From assembly GCA_026419775.2 (NCBI GenBank), contig JAOPGA020001019.1:1-64000 (forward strand): a stretch of DNA of 64,000 nt. The letters run 5' to 3'. Positions 21,556 through 33,700 of the stretch are shown one piece after another; the stretch's first letter is position 1; each line of letters starts with the position of its first letter. The stretch comes from Acrasis kona. Its lineage: Eukaryota; Heterolobosea; Eutetramitea; Acrasida; Acrasidae. The notes below the pieces were generated by a model, which saw nothing but the letters and a program-made list of their open reading frames with translations, ran no database searches and had not been told where the DNA came from. The translations under genes were made by a program, and so were the position numbers.

Positions 21556-22132
21556 TTATTCCCACTCGCATCTATTTTGTATGATAGATGCAACATTTTC
21601 TAAATAACACTTGTCCACGTCATCAAACTGAGAATAAGATCTACTATCAACATCTATTAGACAAGCGAAATCCCCCTTGTTGTTGTGAACGGGTACACAA
21701 ATCTCGCTATTGCTCGCCGAGTCGCACTTTATTTCAGTCAGATGGTTGTATTATAATTAATGGTCTTACCGCAATGTGTCCTGGAAATTCATGAACATCT
21801 TTAACAATAACAGTTTCATCTTTTTCCATGCACGTTCCACATACACCTTTACCTTTTGGTATTCTTGTACAAGCAATGTTCCCCATGAAAGGTCCGAGTA
21901 CTAAAGTCGATGGTTTCTTCTTATCAACCATGTAGAAGCCAAACCAGTTTACATCAAATTGGTCTGGGTACTTTTTGTATTCCATGTAAAACAAGGAGGC
22001 GCAATTGGCCAAATTACAAATTAGATTACTCTCCCCATCGGTAAGAGATTTTATTTGATCGATTAGGGACGAGTAAAATTTTGTTTTGCCGGGGTAAGCT
22101 GTTACCTCTTCTGTTTTGGAACTGATGACCAT
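21556..22132 (-). CDS. Free methionine-R-sulfoxide reductase (GAF-domain fRMsr)
   Basis: Two exons: 22132-21770 and 21726-21556, intron 43 nt; 177 residues. fRMsr reduces free methionine-R-sulfoxide using a GAF-fold active site. Signature blocks: FDVNWFGFYMVD, LVLGPFMGNIACTRIPKGKG, VCGTC, VHEFPGHIA and, from the second exon, CDSASNSEICVP and LIDVDSRSYSQFD. Cys88, Cys98 and Cys122 have spacing 10 and 24, exactly that of the three catalytic cysteines of the E. coli enzyme (84, 94, 118). The start is put at ATG 22132; an upstream in-frame ATG (22231) would overlap the divergent gene. The spliced last exon holds the third Cys, so the unspliced frame would be inactive. Confidence 0.93.
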
Positions 22133-22188
22133 GTTCGCGGTTGATAAATTCTTACAACATTGTTTTGTAAATATTTGTAGTAGCCACA

Positions 22189-24007
22189 ATGCCTTCAAAG
22201 AGGAGACTGATGGGGAAATATGAGCATTCAAAGTCTATGTCCACATCATTTTTGGATGATTCGATGTTAATGATGAGCATAAAGAATGACCAAATTGAAA
22301 ATTCTTTACGAGATGATGACGGTCTCATCAAACTAAACGAGTTACTTACAAGAACATTAGTACAAGCAAGGAGCGACATGGAAGATTTAAGCGAGCTCAC
22401 AACCAAAAAGCTTGGTCCAAAGGCTGCATTGTATCACCACTACGAGGAATTTGACCCTTTATCATACGATACAAGAGAGTCAAGAGAAGATATTGCCAGT
22501 AAACTACAAAAAAAGCATGACGCAGAAAACCAGAAGCACAGAAATAGAGAGAAGAAAACATCGATGGAACAAGCTGGAGAGCTGGAGATTCCAAATGAAA
22601 CAATAATGAACCAACTAAAGGTAAATATTCTTTCAATTTAAACATTTTAAAATCCACAAAGGCAGATTTGGCACTCAAAGAGGGAGAGAGGAAGCAGAAA
22701 GGTCTTTTTGGCAGTTATTTGAAAGACATTTTTACGAGAACGAGGAACTTGTAAGTCCCACTTGACAACATTTCAACTCAAATTTTCTAGAATTGAAAAT
22801 TTATGGGAGGAGATGCACGTGGCTCAAAAAGATAGAGACAAATTTAGCAAGCAATACTTCTATCCAGAAACAATCATGAACTACGTTCAAATATTTATAG
22901 AAATTTCAAAACTATGTAAAATTAGAAGCATCCAACACAAAGTGCTTACCAACATTGAACAAAGAGAGGTTTACATAAATAGGTTGAAGGACATTGGGCG
23001 AACAATATCCGGCGCCTCTTCGTTAAAAAATAAGGGAGGGTTGTCTGACGATCCAACCGTCACGAACGAAGTTCCAACCATCATTGCAAGTCTTCGTAAT
23101 ATTTCGGTGGACTTGGTTGAGTCCATTGTAATGTGGCGGGTGTGTGAATTTATTTTCGAAACATTTTTAATCTCATTAGAATGAACTACCGAGCAAATCT
23201 GCTTTTGTTTGGAAGGGACAAAACTACTTGTTAAAAATGCAAGGTGATTTGGACTTTTTAAAGCTGAGCGAACTAGCGGCCCTGTTTGACTTTGCTTTGG
23301 ACAGCAACCCACTATTACTACCTCCAAACCTGAGAAACAACTTTCAAGAAACGGAACATCAGGACAAGTTGGCAAGAAGAACATCCTACACGCAGGACAT
23401 GATTAGGAAAAGTCACTCAAAGTCACAAACAAAAATAAACAGAAGCAGCACCAGTTTGTTCGACATGAAAACATTAACAAAAAATAACAACGCCACAACA
23501 TTTCCAAGAATCGTCTCGAGCATGGAATTGAAAAAATATACCGTGGATACAAGGTATCAAAGAAAGAGTCACACGAAGCTACAGAGCCTACTAACTCCCA
23601 CCATAACATCCCTGTCGCCAACCTTGTTAGAGAGAATCAAACAAGCAGACGACATGATCTTCAAGGAAGATTTATTCCTCAAATACTTGGAAAACAAAAA
23701 GAGAAAGGACAAGGCTGCCATCAAGATTCAATGTCAATTCAGAAGGTACTCAGCAAGACAATACGCAAAGCGTTTAAGAGAAGAAATGATGCCGAGGGTG
23801 GTTACCAAACTAAATGTATTTAATAGATTTGTTGTACAAAAGGAAATTATCAAAAAGAGGGAGTCAATAGAGTCAAAAGGGCTTACTGCAGAGGAACGTC
23901 AAATGTTTCCTGCAAAGCTACCGCCGGTGAGTGGTAGGTATACCAATAATGTTTATTTTATGGCTGGAGTAGACTCTGGGAGAGATATTCCAACTAGATT
24001 ATCTTGA
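22189..24007 (+). CDS. IQ-motif coiled-coil protein
   Basis: Four exons: 22189-22620, 22662-22750, 22791-23139, 23180-24007; introns 40-41 nt; 565 residues. Mostly helical and charged. A distinctive block after the third splice, SAFVWKGQNYLLKMQGDLDF, and an IQ motif at about residue 467 (DKAAIKIQCQFRRYSARQYA) are visible; IQ motifs bind calmodulin or calmodulin-like light chains. The combination recalls axonemal regulatory-complex IQ proteins of the DRC10/IQCD sort, but that is a tentative recollection. The gene diverges from fRMsr with only 56 bases between start codons. Confidence 0.75.
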
Positions 24008-24039
24008 GCAGCAAGAAGATAATCTCGCGATGCAATTAC

Positions 24040-24370
24040 AAGGTCTTGGTTTGGTATATTTGGACAACAAAATACTTTTAAAATAAAATAAGCATCTGTA
24101 CTCGCTATTCCTGTTACTGAAATATTATTGCAGTATTCCAAACCAAGCAGTTTCACTCTGCTCAAATGCTTTAAGGATTTTATATCCTTGGGCTTTGAGG
24201 GAATGAATGCCCTTTAGATAAGAGAGGCCTATATTTTTGCATTGAGATATGCCGAGCGTGTAGATGCCTTCGAGAAGATAGACCAACATCAGGTTATGTT
24301 ACTCAAGTGAGTGAGACACTGATGCCCTTTAAATAAGAAACTCCTTTGTCAGTAAAAATTCTTCCAAGAT
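24040..24370 (-). pseudogene. Decayed leucine-rich-repeat gene fragment
   Basis: Reading the minus strand, three LRR-like units are visible in different frames: GVSYLKGIS (around 24350-24320), GIYTLGISQCKNIGLSYLKG (around 24270-24215) and KSLKHLSRVKLLGLEYCNN (around 24180-24120). Frameshifts and stops separate them. The GI-x-TL-x-IS-x-C-x-NI pattern is that of the cysteine-containing leucine-rich proteins abundant in some protists. Its 3' part approaches the end of the IQ-motif gene on the other strand. Confidence 0.5.
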
Positions 24371-24744
24371 CGTCATTAAAACTCATTTTCTTTGAGCTTG
24401 GCTGCCCATGCTGCAATCTTCAAACTTGGGGTTACTTTGGTCAATATGGGAAGAGTTAGGAAGGAGTTTCAACTTATTTTTTATAAATACAGGTGATAGT
24501 ATTCGCCTAGTTTTTGTTTGTTGAGATTGATGTTTGACCAAGGTGACCTTTTTATTGTCCGTACCGAAGATTGGATCATCTCCAACATTTATGGAGAACC
24601 GGAGTTAACGGAATACTTTAGTAGCAGGGGATTACATTTGGACAAAACAAATCCGTACATTGATACTATAATAATATTATTTCCGTGCAGTTGGCCTAAG
24701 GAAAAAAGTTCATAATACAAACGACAAAAAACCACTTTTGAATA
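24371..24744. other. Upstream region of the giant gene
   Basis: No supported gene. A 65-codon ORF at 24518-24715 (plus) has no recognisable content and ends 30 bases before the giant gene's ATG. The promoter of that gene should be here. Confidence 0.4.
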
Positions 24745-27700
24745 ATGGTGGTGTTGTTGTTGAAGGCTCTGTTAACCTTCTCAATACTATGTACGTGTTT
24801 ACATACTTTATATACCTATTTACTTGAATATTTATAGATTACTCTCTATGCCAAACATTCTTCGCTGGTGAAGACTCTATTTGCGCTTCGGGAACTTGTC
24901 CTTATATAAATGTGATAAGGTCTAGGGGTATACCCGACGGAGTAACAAATATATATGGCGGGTGCTCTGCCTACCAAGGCTATGCAGTCATTAATAATAG
25001 CATCATGGTAGGTTTTGATGAATGGGACAGCCCTTCAAACACGAACGGACAAATGGGTACAGGAAGGACTGGGGAGTTTGATGGCAACGGTCTATACTAT
25101 ACAAATACTACCGTCCTACCCGTAAACAAAATTATTAAAATGTCTAGTGGACAGTCCTCCGTGGCAGCTGTCACAAATGATGGAGAACTATGGGTATGGG
25201 GACTTAACAACGGTAATTCCATTTTGATTAGCTGGCGATCTAACTCTTACAGTCGGTCAGTTGGGATTAGGATCCCTTGTGAACGCTTTAAACCCTACTC
25301 GAGTACCACCCACTTCCGGTGCCCTATCCGGCCAAACTCCTATATCAGTAGCATCTGGTTCTTATTTTGTAGCTTTGCTTACGGCTACCAGAAGCGTGGT
25401 TGCTTTTGGATCCAACCTCTTCGGTCAATTAGCAGATGGAACTCAAACCTATAAAACCACTCCAATCCTATCGAACACCAACAACGTCACTAGCTCAATT
25501 ATAGCAGTAGAAGCAGGTGGATATTCGACTTACATCTTAACAGCAGCCGGCAATGTTTGGGGCGCAGGACATAATTTATATGGAAGCTTGGGAACAGGAG
25601 ACTATAATGGCTATAGTAGATTCGTTATGATTAATCCGGCCACGTTGGGAAATAAAAACATTGTGAGCATATCAGCTGGCCTATTTCACTTTCATATGGT
25701 CGCAGCCGACGGAACAGTATACTCGGTAGGAAACAATCAAAACGGACAATTAGGTTAGTCGACAGTTGCTGCTCTCCTTTCTAACAATTAAAAAGGCGAT
25801 GGAACTAGTTCAAACAACTACATTAATACAGCTGTCCAATTGGCAGTGCCGTCTGGATATACCATAGCGAATGCCTTTGGTGGGAAATATAGTTCCATGT
25901 TTCTAACAACCAGCGGTCAACTTTTCTGCACTGGAAATTGCTTTAACGGGGCAATCCTCTTTACACCCACTTTATTAAATACAGGAAACTATCCAATCAC
26001 TAACCCCAGGTACGCTGGTGATGGTTTCATGTTCATGTCAAGTGAACCAAATGGAAACAGTAACGTTTACTTTGCAGTCAATCCCTTCAAGAATACTGCA
26101 AGCATTCCAACGCCTAGATTTACGTTATCAAATAATACTGCAGTCATCAACACGCCACTAGATGTTGTAATCGATGCTGCTACTGGTGCGTATCACTCTG
26201 TGGAGGTGAGGGCATCTGGGGCCATTTATAGTGCCGGTTCAAATAGGAACGGCGTTTTAGGTGATTTGAGCCTTAATTTATGGTCCACATTTACCAGAAC
26301 TAATTTGGACCAGAGACTACGAACAAGAAAAGCTGTACAAGTCGTTAGTGGTCCCTATCATGTCGCAGTTCTCACCAATGATAAACAAGTTTTAGGTTGG
26401 GGACATAATGCATATGGTCAGCTAGGTACGTACAACAATAACTATCGAACATTTCTCAAATTATAGGCGATGGAAGTTTTGTGAGCAGAATCGACGCATC
26501 AGTTGCAATATTACCAACTGGAAAAACTGTCTCGGGGTTGTTCCGTGGATTTTATCATACTGGAATATGGACGACCGACAATAATGTTTATATTTGTGGC
26601 TCTAACACCTTTTATGAAATTGATAATTCCACGACCAGTAAGAGCACCCTTCAGCTGGTGCAAATCAGTTCCTTGATGAGCGGCAAAACAGTCAGTATGA
26701 TTTCCATGTTATATCATGTGGTTGTTCTCACTACAGATGGAACTTTGATCGGCTGGTAAGTTGATAAGCAGATAAAATAATACTAATGCATTAAAAGGGG
26801 CAATAATGAATACAACCAAATATCTCCAAGTAGTGCAAACAGAGTGAGTCCAATGGTAATGAGCGGCATTTCTGGAAAAACGATCACTGGTGTTGATGTA
26901 GGTCGTCATCACAATTTATTTTTGACATCTGATGGACTTGTTTATACAATGGGGTCGAATCAGTTCGGTCAACTTGGTTATTCAGGAGGTAACACCACAG
27001 TTCCAATTCAAGTAAATACTGGTTCTGCTACAGGATCAATCACTAATGTCTATGCTGGTTATTATTCTTCATTCTTCACCACAATCAACAATCAATCGTA
27101 TGCATTTGGTCAAAATGTTTTGGGAAACCTGGGAATTAATACTTATAACAATCAATATAGCCCTGCATTAATACCTTACAACTTTGGAGGCAAAGTGACC
27201 ATTAACTCCGTGCTTAATACTACTATTTTCGTGAGACAATCGACCCAGTTCGCTTATAGCTGTTATGGTATATCATATCAAAACAAATTTGTATGTGGTG
27301 GTAGAGGTAGATGTGTAGCACAGGACACTTGTGTTTGTGACAGCGAACTCGTGACTGGAAAAGATTGTGCTCCCTTGGCGAATAACCTTGTTACCACCCT
27401 CGTTTCTGGATTGAGTAGTCCATGGAAAGTAGCTGTTGACAGTGTTAATAATCTTGTTTATTTTTCAGATACTGATAATCACAGAGTGTATCGATTGAAT
27501 AGAACCAACATGGTAATTTCATTATTCGCTGGTACTGGTAGTGCAGGTTCTACTGGTGATGGTAGCGCTGCCACATCTGCTACTTTATATTCTCCATGGG
27601 GTCTATTAATCGATAGTGTTAGAAACTTGGTCTATATCGCCTCAAGAGATGCTCATTGTATTAGAGTGGTCAACACAAATACCAACGTCATTACTACATT

Positions 27701-30700
27701 TGTAGGATTGTGTGGAACATCGGGTACTACGGGTGCTACTAATTTTACAGATGCAAGATTTAATAAGCCTCTGGGTCTTACACACGACCCTGTTAATAAT
27801 ATAATATTCGTTGCAGATTCTTTAAACGGTTGTGTCAAATCACACAATCCCTCATCACAAACTGTAAGTGTATTCGCAGGAGCTTGCGGTACATCTCAAT
27901 ACTCTGGTAACTTTGCTTCTGCAACCAATGCAAGATTTCAACTACCTACCGGTATATTTTATGATTATATCAATAATTTCTTTTATATCGCCGATCCACA
28001 ATCTGGTTATGTTCGATTTATTGATCCATACAATAATGTTATCCCACTTACTCCAAATACACAATTTCCTCAGCCTCAAGATGTTACCTACGACTCTGCT
28101 AATGGTATCTTGTATATTACACTATCTGGATCCAATAATATTGTAGCTTATAGTAGATCGACGCTAAGTTTTACTTATCTTGTAGGAAGTTCCAGTGGTA
28201 ATTCTGGTAATTCTGGGTTCAATTATGGAAGCGCCATTAGTAGTTATTGGAAATATCCAGCTGGTATAGCGTTCGATGCAAGCACAAACTCCTTGTATGT
28301 ATGTGATTTGCAAAATAATGCAATCCGTGTTATTGTTAATGTCAATTACAACCCTACACCTCCATATCCAAACTATTATGTTGCCACTCAAAAAACACCT
28401 GCTGGCTTAAGTGGTCCGAAAAAGGTAGTAGTCGACTCAGTAAATGCGCTTGTGTATTATACTGGTTCCAATAGTGTGTATGTTTACAATCGTTTGACTG
28501 GAGTTACTAGTGTTTTTGCAGGCACAGGTACCTCTGGATCAAGTGGTGATGGTGGTGCAGCTACCAATGCCACGTTGGCAAATCCCATGGGTCTTGCAGT
28601 TGATAATATCAATAATTTGGTATATATCGCAACTTATGATGCTTATTGTGTAAGAGCAGTGGATCGCAACACTGGACTTATTTCTACTTTCATCGGATCG
28701 TGTGGTACCTCTGGAAATACAAATGGTATATTGAGTTCAGCTCAGGTTGGTAACATCCATGGTATCGCCATCGACTCTATCAATAATTTGGTGTATTTAT
28801 CAGACTTGAGTAATTCTTGTATAAGAATGGTCAATCGTAGTTCTAATACTGTGTCTACATTTGCTGGTCAATGTGGAACTTCTGCTTATTCGGGAGACGG
28901 TGGTGCTGCTACTTCCGCAAGGCTTCAAAAACCATCAGGAATAGCATATGATAGTTCCATCAACACATTATATATTTGTGATCCAAGTAGTGGTTTTGTA
29001 AGAGTCGTAAATACAAATACCAATGTGATAAGTGGATTTAGCAGTAACATACAGTTGGCTCAACCAGTAGATATAACCATTGATACATCCAGAAACTACG
29101 TTTGTTTCGTATGCGGTGGTGCTCATGCTCTTTATTGTTATAGCCGCACCTCCAACACATACACAATGGTAGCTGGTAGCCCTAATTATGTATATGGATA
29201 TAATGATAGCAGTAGTTTGTTGCAAGTGGTCAGGTTTGCTAATCCACAGGGCGTTTCATTTGACCCTACCTTCAATATTACTTACATTGCTGATACAAAT
29301 AACAATGCCATTCGTTACCTGTCCCAATATAATTTATGTTATAATATGCCATCTACTAATGGCAACGTTTGCACTGGTAATGGAAATTGTACAAACACTG
29401 ACACTTGTGTGTGTAACTCCAATGTATATGGACAAAAATGTGAGAGATTTAAGTGCTACGGAGTATGGACGAACAGTACATTTACTGGATGTTTTAATAA
29501 TGCTACTTGTGTGAGTCCAGATAAATGCTTGTGTAGACCAGGTTATTATGGTGCACAATGCGAGGCTTACAATTGTTATGGAACGCTTTATAATAGCACA
29601 ACTACATGCTCAGGTTATGGTAGCTGCATAGCACCGGACACATGTTCATGTAATGTAAATTATTTAGGAGCTAATTGTAATGTATGGCTTTGTGGTGGTG
29701 TTCTGTCGAATAGTAGTAACATTTGTTCCAACAATGGACTCTGTAGCTCACCAGCAATATTAAAAACATATCCTGCCTTAGGACCTGGAAGATCGGGTGC
29801 AACTTCTTTTAGTTATTATAATATGGGAGGTGCAGTTGATATTTTTAGTTTTTGGGGAGGAAATTGGCAAGATAGTGCACAATGGGGATATTCTTCATTG
29901 AGTTTAACCACTCAACGTTATTTCGTTCAAGGTGGAGGTGTACGCTACCTCCAACTCAGTCCAAATGATTTTGTGAAAAATGTAACTATTTTCGCGTCCA
30001 ATAGTGTTATCCATTGCTTCTCCTTTGTGACTAGAAATAATGTTACTTATTATTCGGCAAATCTTGATTTTTGCAGGCTCAGATCTGACGGAGCAGTCAA
30101 TAGTTTGAATTTCACTCTTGCGGATCAAGAATACATTGTTGGATTCTATGGTACATGGTCGAGTAGCGCTCCTATCGGTTTGACTTCTTTGGGTGTATAC
30201 ACTCAATTGCCAGGAAGTGGATGTCAATGTAATCCTAATTATTATGGTGTAGATTGTAGTACTACATTATGTTATGGAAGGAGTTCAAGATTATCCACCG
30301 TTTGTAGTGGTAATGGAACATGCGTTGGCTACAACAACTGTAGTTGTAGTGCTGGGTACTATGGCCAACAATGCGAGGCGTTTAATTGTTATGGAGTAAT
30401 ATCTAATAGTAGTTCAGTTTGTGGTGGAGGAGGAACATGTGTTTCGCCAAATACTTGTATTTGTAGACAAGGATATAGTGGTGTTAACTGCGATGTTTAT
30501 TATTGTAATGGAGCATTATACAACAGTACTAGTGTGTGCTCTGGTAATGGTATCTGCGCCACGCCATCTATTCTTAAGACATATCCTGCATTGGGACCCG
30601 ACAAAGCAGGCTCAACTCCGTTTAGCTACTATAATATGGCTGGAACTGTTGACATCTTCAACTTCTGGGGTTATAGTTGGCAGGACAGTGCTCAGTGGGG

Positions 30701-33700
30701 TTATTCTACATTAAACTATACAACACCCAAGTATTATACAAATGGCGGTAGTCAATGGTTTTTACAGCTACAACCTGGCGATTATGTAAAGAATGTTACA
30801 ATCTACTACTATAACAACATCAACTGTATGACATTTACCACTAAAAACGGAGTATTTTACAAGTCAGCGGAAACTGGATTTTGTGAGATAAACACAGCAC
30901 ATCAAAATGGAGCAAGAAATGTAACGTCATACCAGCTTGTAGACAATGAAAACATTGTTGGCTTTTATGGAACATGGATATCTAACGGCAGCTACATAGG
31001 AGTATTGACATTAGGAATGTACACACAACTACCAGGAAGTGGATGTCAATGTAATGCTAATTACTATGGTGTAAATTGCGGACTAACAACGTGCTATGGC
31101 AGAGGATATACTTCAGCTGGAGTATGCAGTGGAAATGGAACATGCGCAGCATACAATAGTTGTAGTTGCTACCCTGGATATTATGGACAACAATGTGATG
31201 CATATAATTGTTATGGTATTATTTCGAATAACACAAATGTATGCTCCAACAATGGTACTTGTACTGGCCCTGATCGATGCACTTGTAGAGCTGGTTATTA
31301 TGGACAGCGATGCGAAGCATATGGATGTTATGGAGTAATATCTAATAGCAGCTCAGTTTGTGGAGGAGGAGGAACATGTGTGTCCCCAAATACATGTGTT
31401 TGTAGACAAGGCTACTCTGGAGTTAACTGCGATATCTATTACTGCAATGGAGCATTATACAACAGCACTGGTATGTGCTCTGGTAACGGTATATGTGCAT
31501 CACCATCTATTCTCAAAACATATCCTGCTGTTGGTTTAGGCAGAGCAGGTGCTACACCATTTAGCTACTATAATGTATCTGCAACTGTCGACTACTTCTC
31601 ATTCTGGGGAGATTACTGGCAAGATAGCTTACAGTGGGCATACTCAACAATAAACCTCACAACATCAAGATACTACATGAGCGGAGGACAGAAGTTTATT
31701 TTGCAATTAGAACCTGGCGACTATGTAAAGAATATTACAATCTATCATGGAAATAACATCAACTGCTTCACTTTCACGTCAAAGAATGGCATATTCTATA
31801 GATCAGCTACAGAAAGGTTCTGTGCAGTAAACACTAGTCTGTACAACGGTGCATTTAACTCTTCGTCATATGCACTTGAAAACAACGAGAACATTGTTGG
31901 ATTTTATGGAGCATGGGCACCGAACGGAACAATAGGAATTGTATCAGTAGGATTGTATACACAACTAGCAGGAAGTGGATGTCAATGTAACCCCAACTAC
32001 TTCGGAGTAGACTGTGGTCTTACTACATGTTACGGAAGTGGATCAAAATCAGTTGGAGTCTGCAGTGGAAATGGTATATGCGTTAGTTATAATAATTGCT
32101 CTTGCTTTACTGGATATTACGGTTTAAGATGCGAATCTTTTAATTGTTACGGTGTTGCTAGTAACAGTAGCAATGTATGCTCAGGTGGAGGATCTTGTGT
32201 ATCAGCAGATACATGTACCTGTAGGACAGGTTATAATGGACCGCAATGTACACCAAATATTTGTGCTAATGTTTATGCCAATGATAGTAATGTGTGTTCA
32301 AGAAACGGAATATGTAGTTCGTCATCTGTTCTTAAGACATATCCTGCATTGGGACCCGACAAAGCAGGCTCAACTCCATTTAGCTACTATAATATGGCTG
32401 GAACTGTTGACATCTTCAACTTCTGGGGTTATAGTTGGCAGGACAGCGCTCAGTGGGGTTATTCTACATTAAACTATACAACACCAAAGTATTATACAAA
32501 TGGCGGTAGTCAATGGTTTTTACAGCTACAACCTGGCGATTATGTAAAGAATGTTACAATCTACTACTATAACAACATCAACTGTATGACATTTACCACT
32601 AAAAACGGAGTATTTTACAAGTCAGCGGAAACTGGATTTTGCGTGATAAACACAGCACATCCAAACGGAGCGAGAAATGTTACATCATATCAGCTTGTTG
32701 ACAACGAAAACATTGTTGGCTTTTATGGAACATGGATATCTAACGGCAGCTACATAGGAGTATTGACATTAGGAATGTACACACAACTACCAGGAAGTGG
32801 ATGTCAATGTAATGCTAATTATTATGGTGTGGACTGTAGTCTTACGCTATGTTATGGAAAATCATCACAACTCTCGACAACATGTAACAACGGAACATGT
32901 GTTGGCTTCAATAACTGCAGTTGTTTACCTGGATACTATGGACAACAATGTGATGCATATAATTGTTATGGTATTATTTCGAATAACACAAATGTATGCT
33001 CCAACAATGGTACTTGTACTGGCCCTGATCGATGCACATGTAGAGCTGGTTATTATGGACAGCGATGCGAAGCATACGGATGTTATGGAGTAATATCTAA
33101 TAGCAGCTCAGTTTGTGGAGGAGGAGGAACATGTGTGTCCCCAAATACATGTGTTTGTAGTAGTGGATATTCCGGGGATAACTGCGACAATTGGAATTGC
33201 TACAACATTGCCAAAAACAATAGCTCCGTCTGTAATGGAAGAGGAACCTGCACCTCTTTAAACAATTGTGTTTGCAGTTCAGGATATACTGGTTTGAACT
33301 GCAGTACAGCACCAACACCCACTCCAACTCCTACCCCATCTCCAACTCCAACAAAAACATCTACTCCTACTCCTACTTCAACGCCTACCTCAACGCCTAC
33401 CCCATCTCCAACACCTTCCCCAACTCCAACGCCCACTCCAACGCCTACTCCAACTCCAACTACCAATCCAACAACAATATCTACTCCAACACCCACTCTA
33501 ACGCCTACCTCAACACCTACCCCGACTCCAACACCTACCCCGACTCCAACGCCTACTCCAACTCCAACTACCAATCCAACTATCACTCCAACAATAATAT
33601 CTACTCCAACACCTACTTCAACGCCTACCCTATCTCCAACACCTACCCCAACGCCTACTCCAACTACCATTCCAACAATAATATCTACTCCAACACCCAC

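Noticed and set aside
22189-23184. Separate short genes in place of the IQ-motif protein
   Set aside because: Three 40-41-nt introns join them in frame into one protein.
33309-33700. Regularly spaced short repeats res embling a CRISPR array
   Set aside because: The repeats are an in-frame Thr-Pro coding minisatellite without unique spacers, in a eukaryotic gene.
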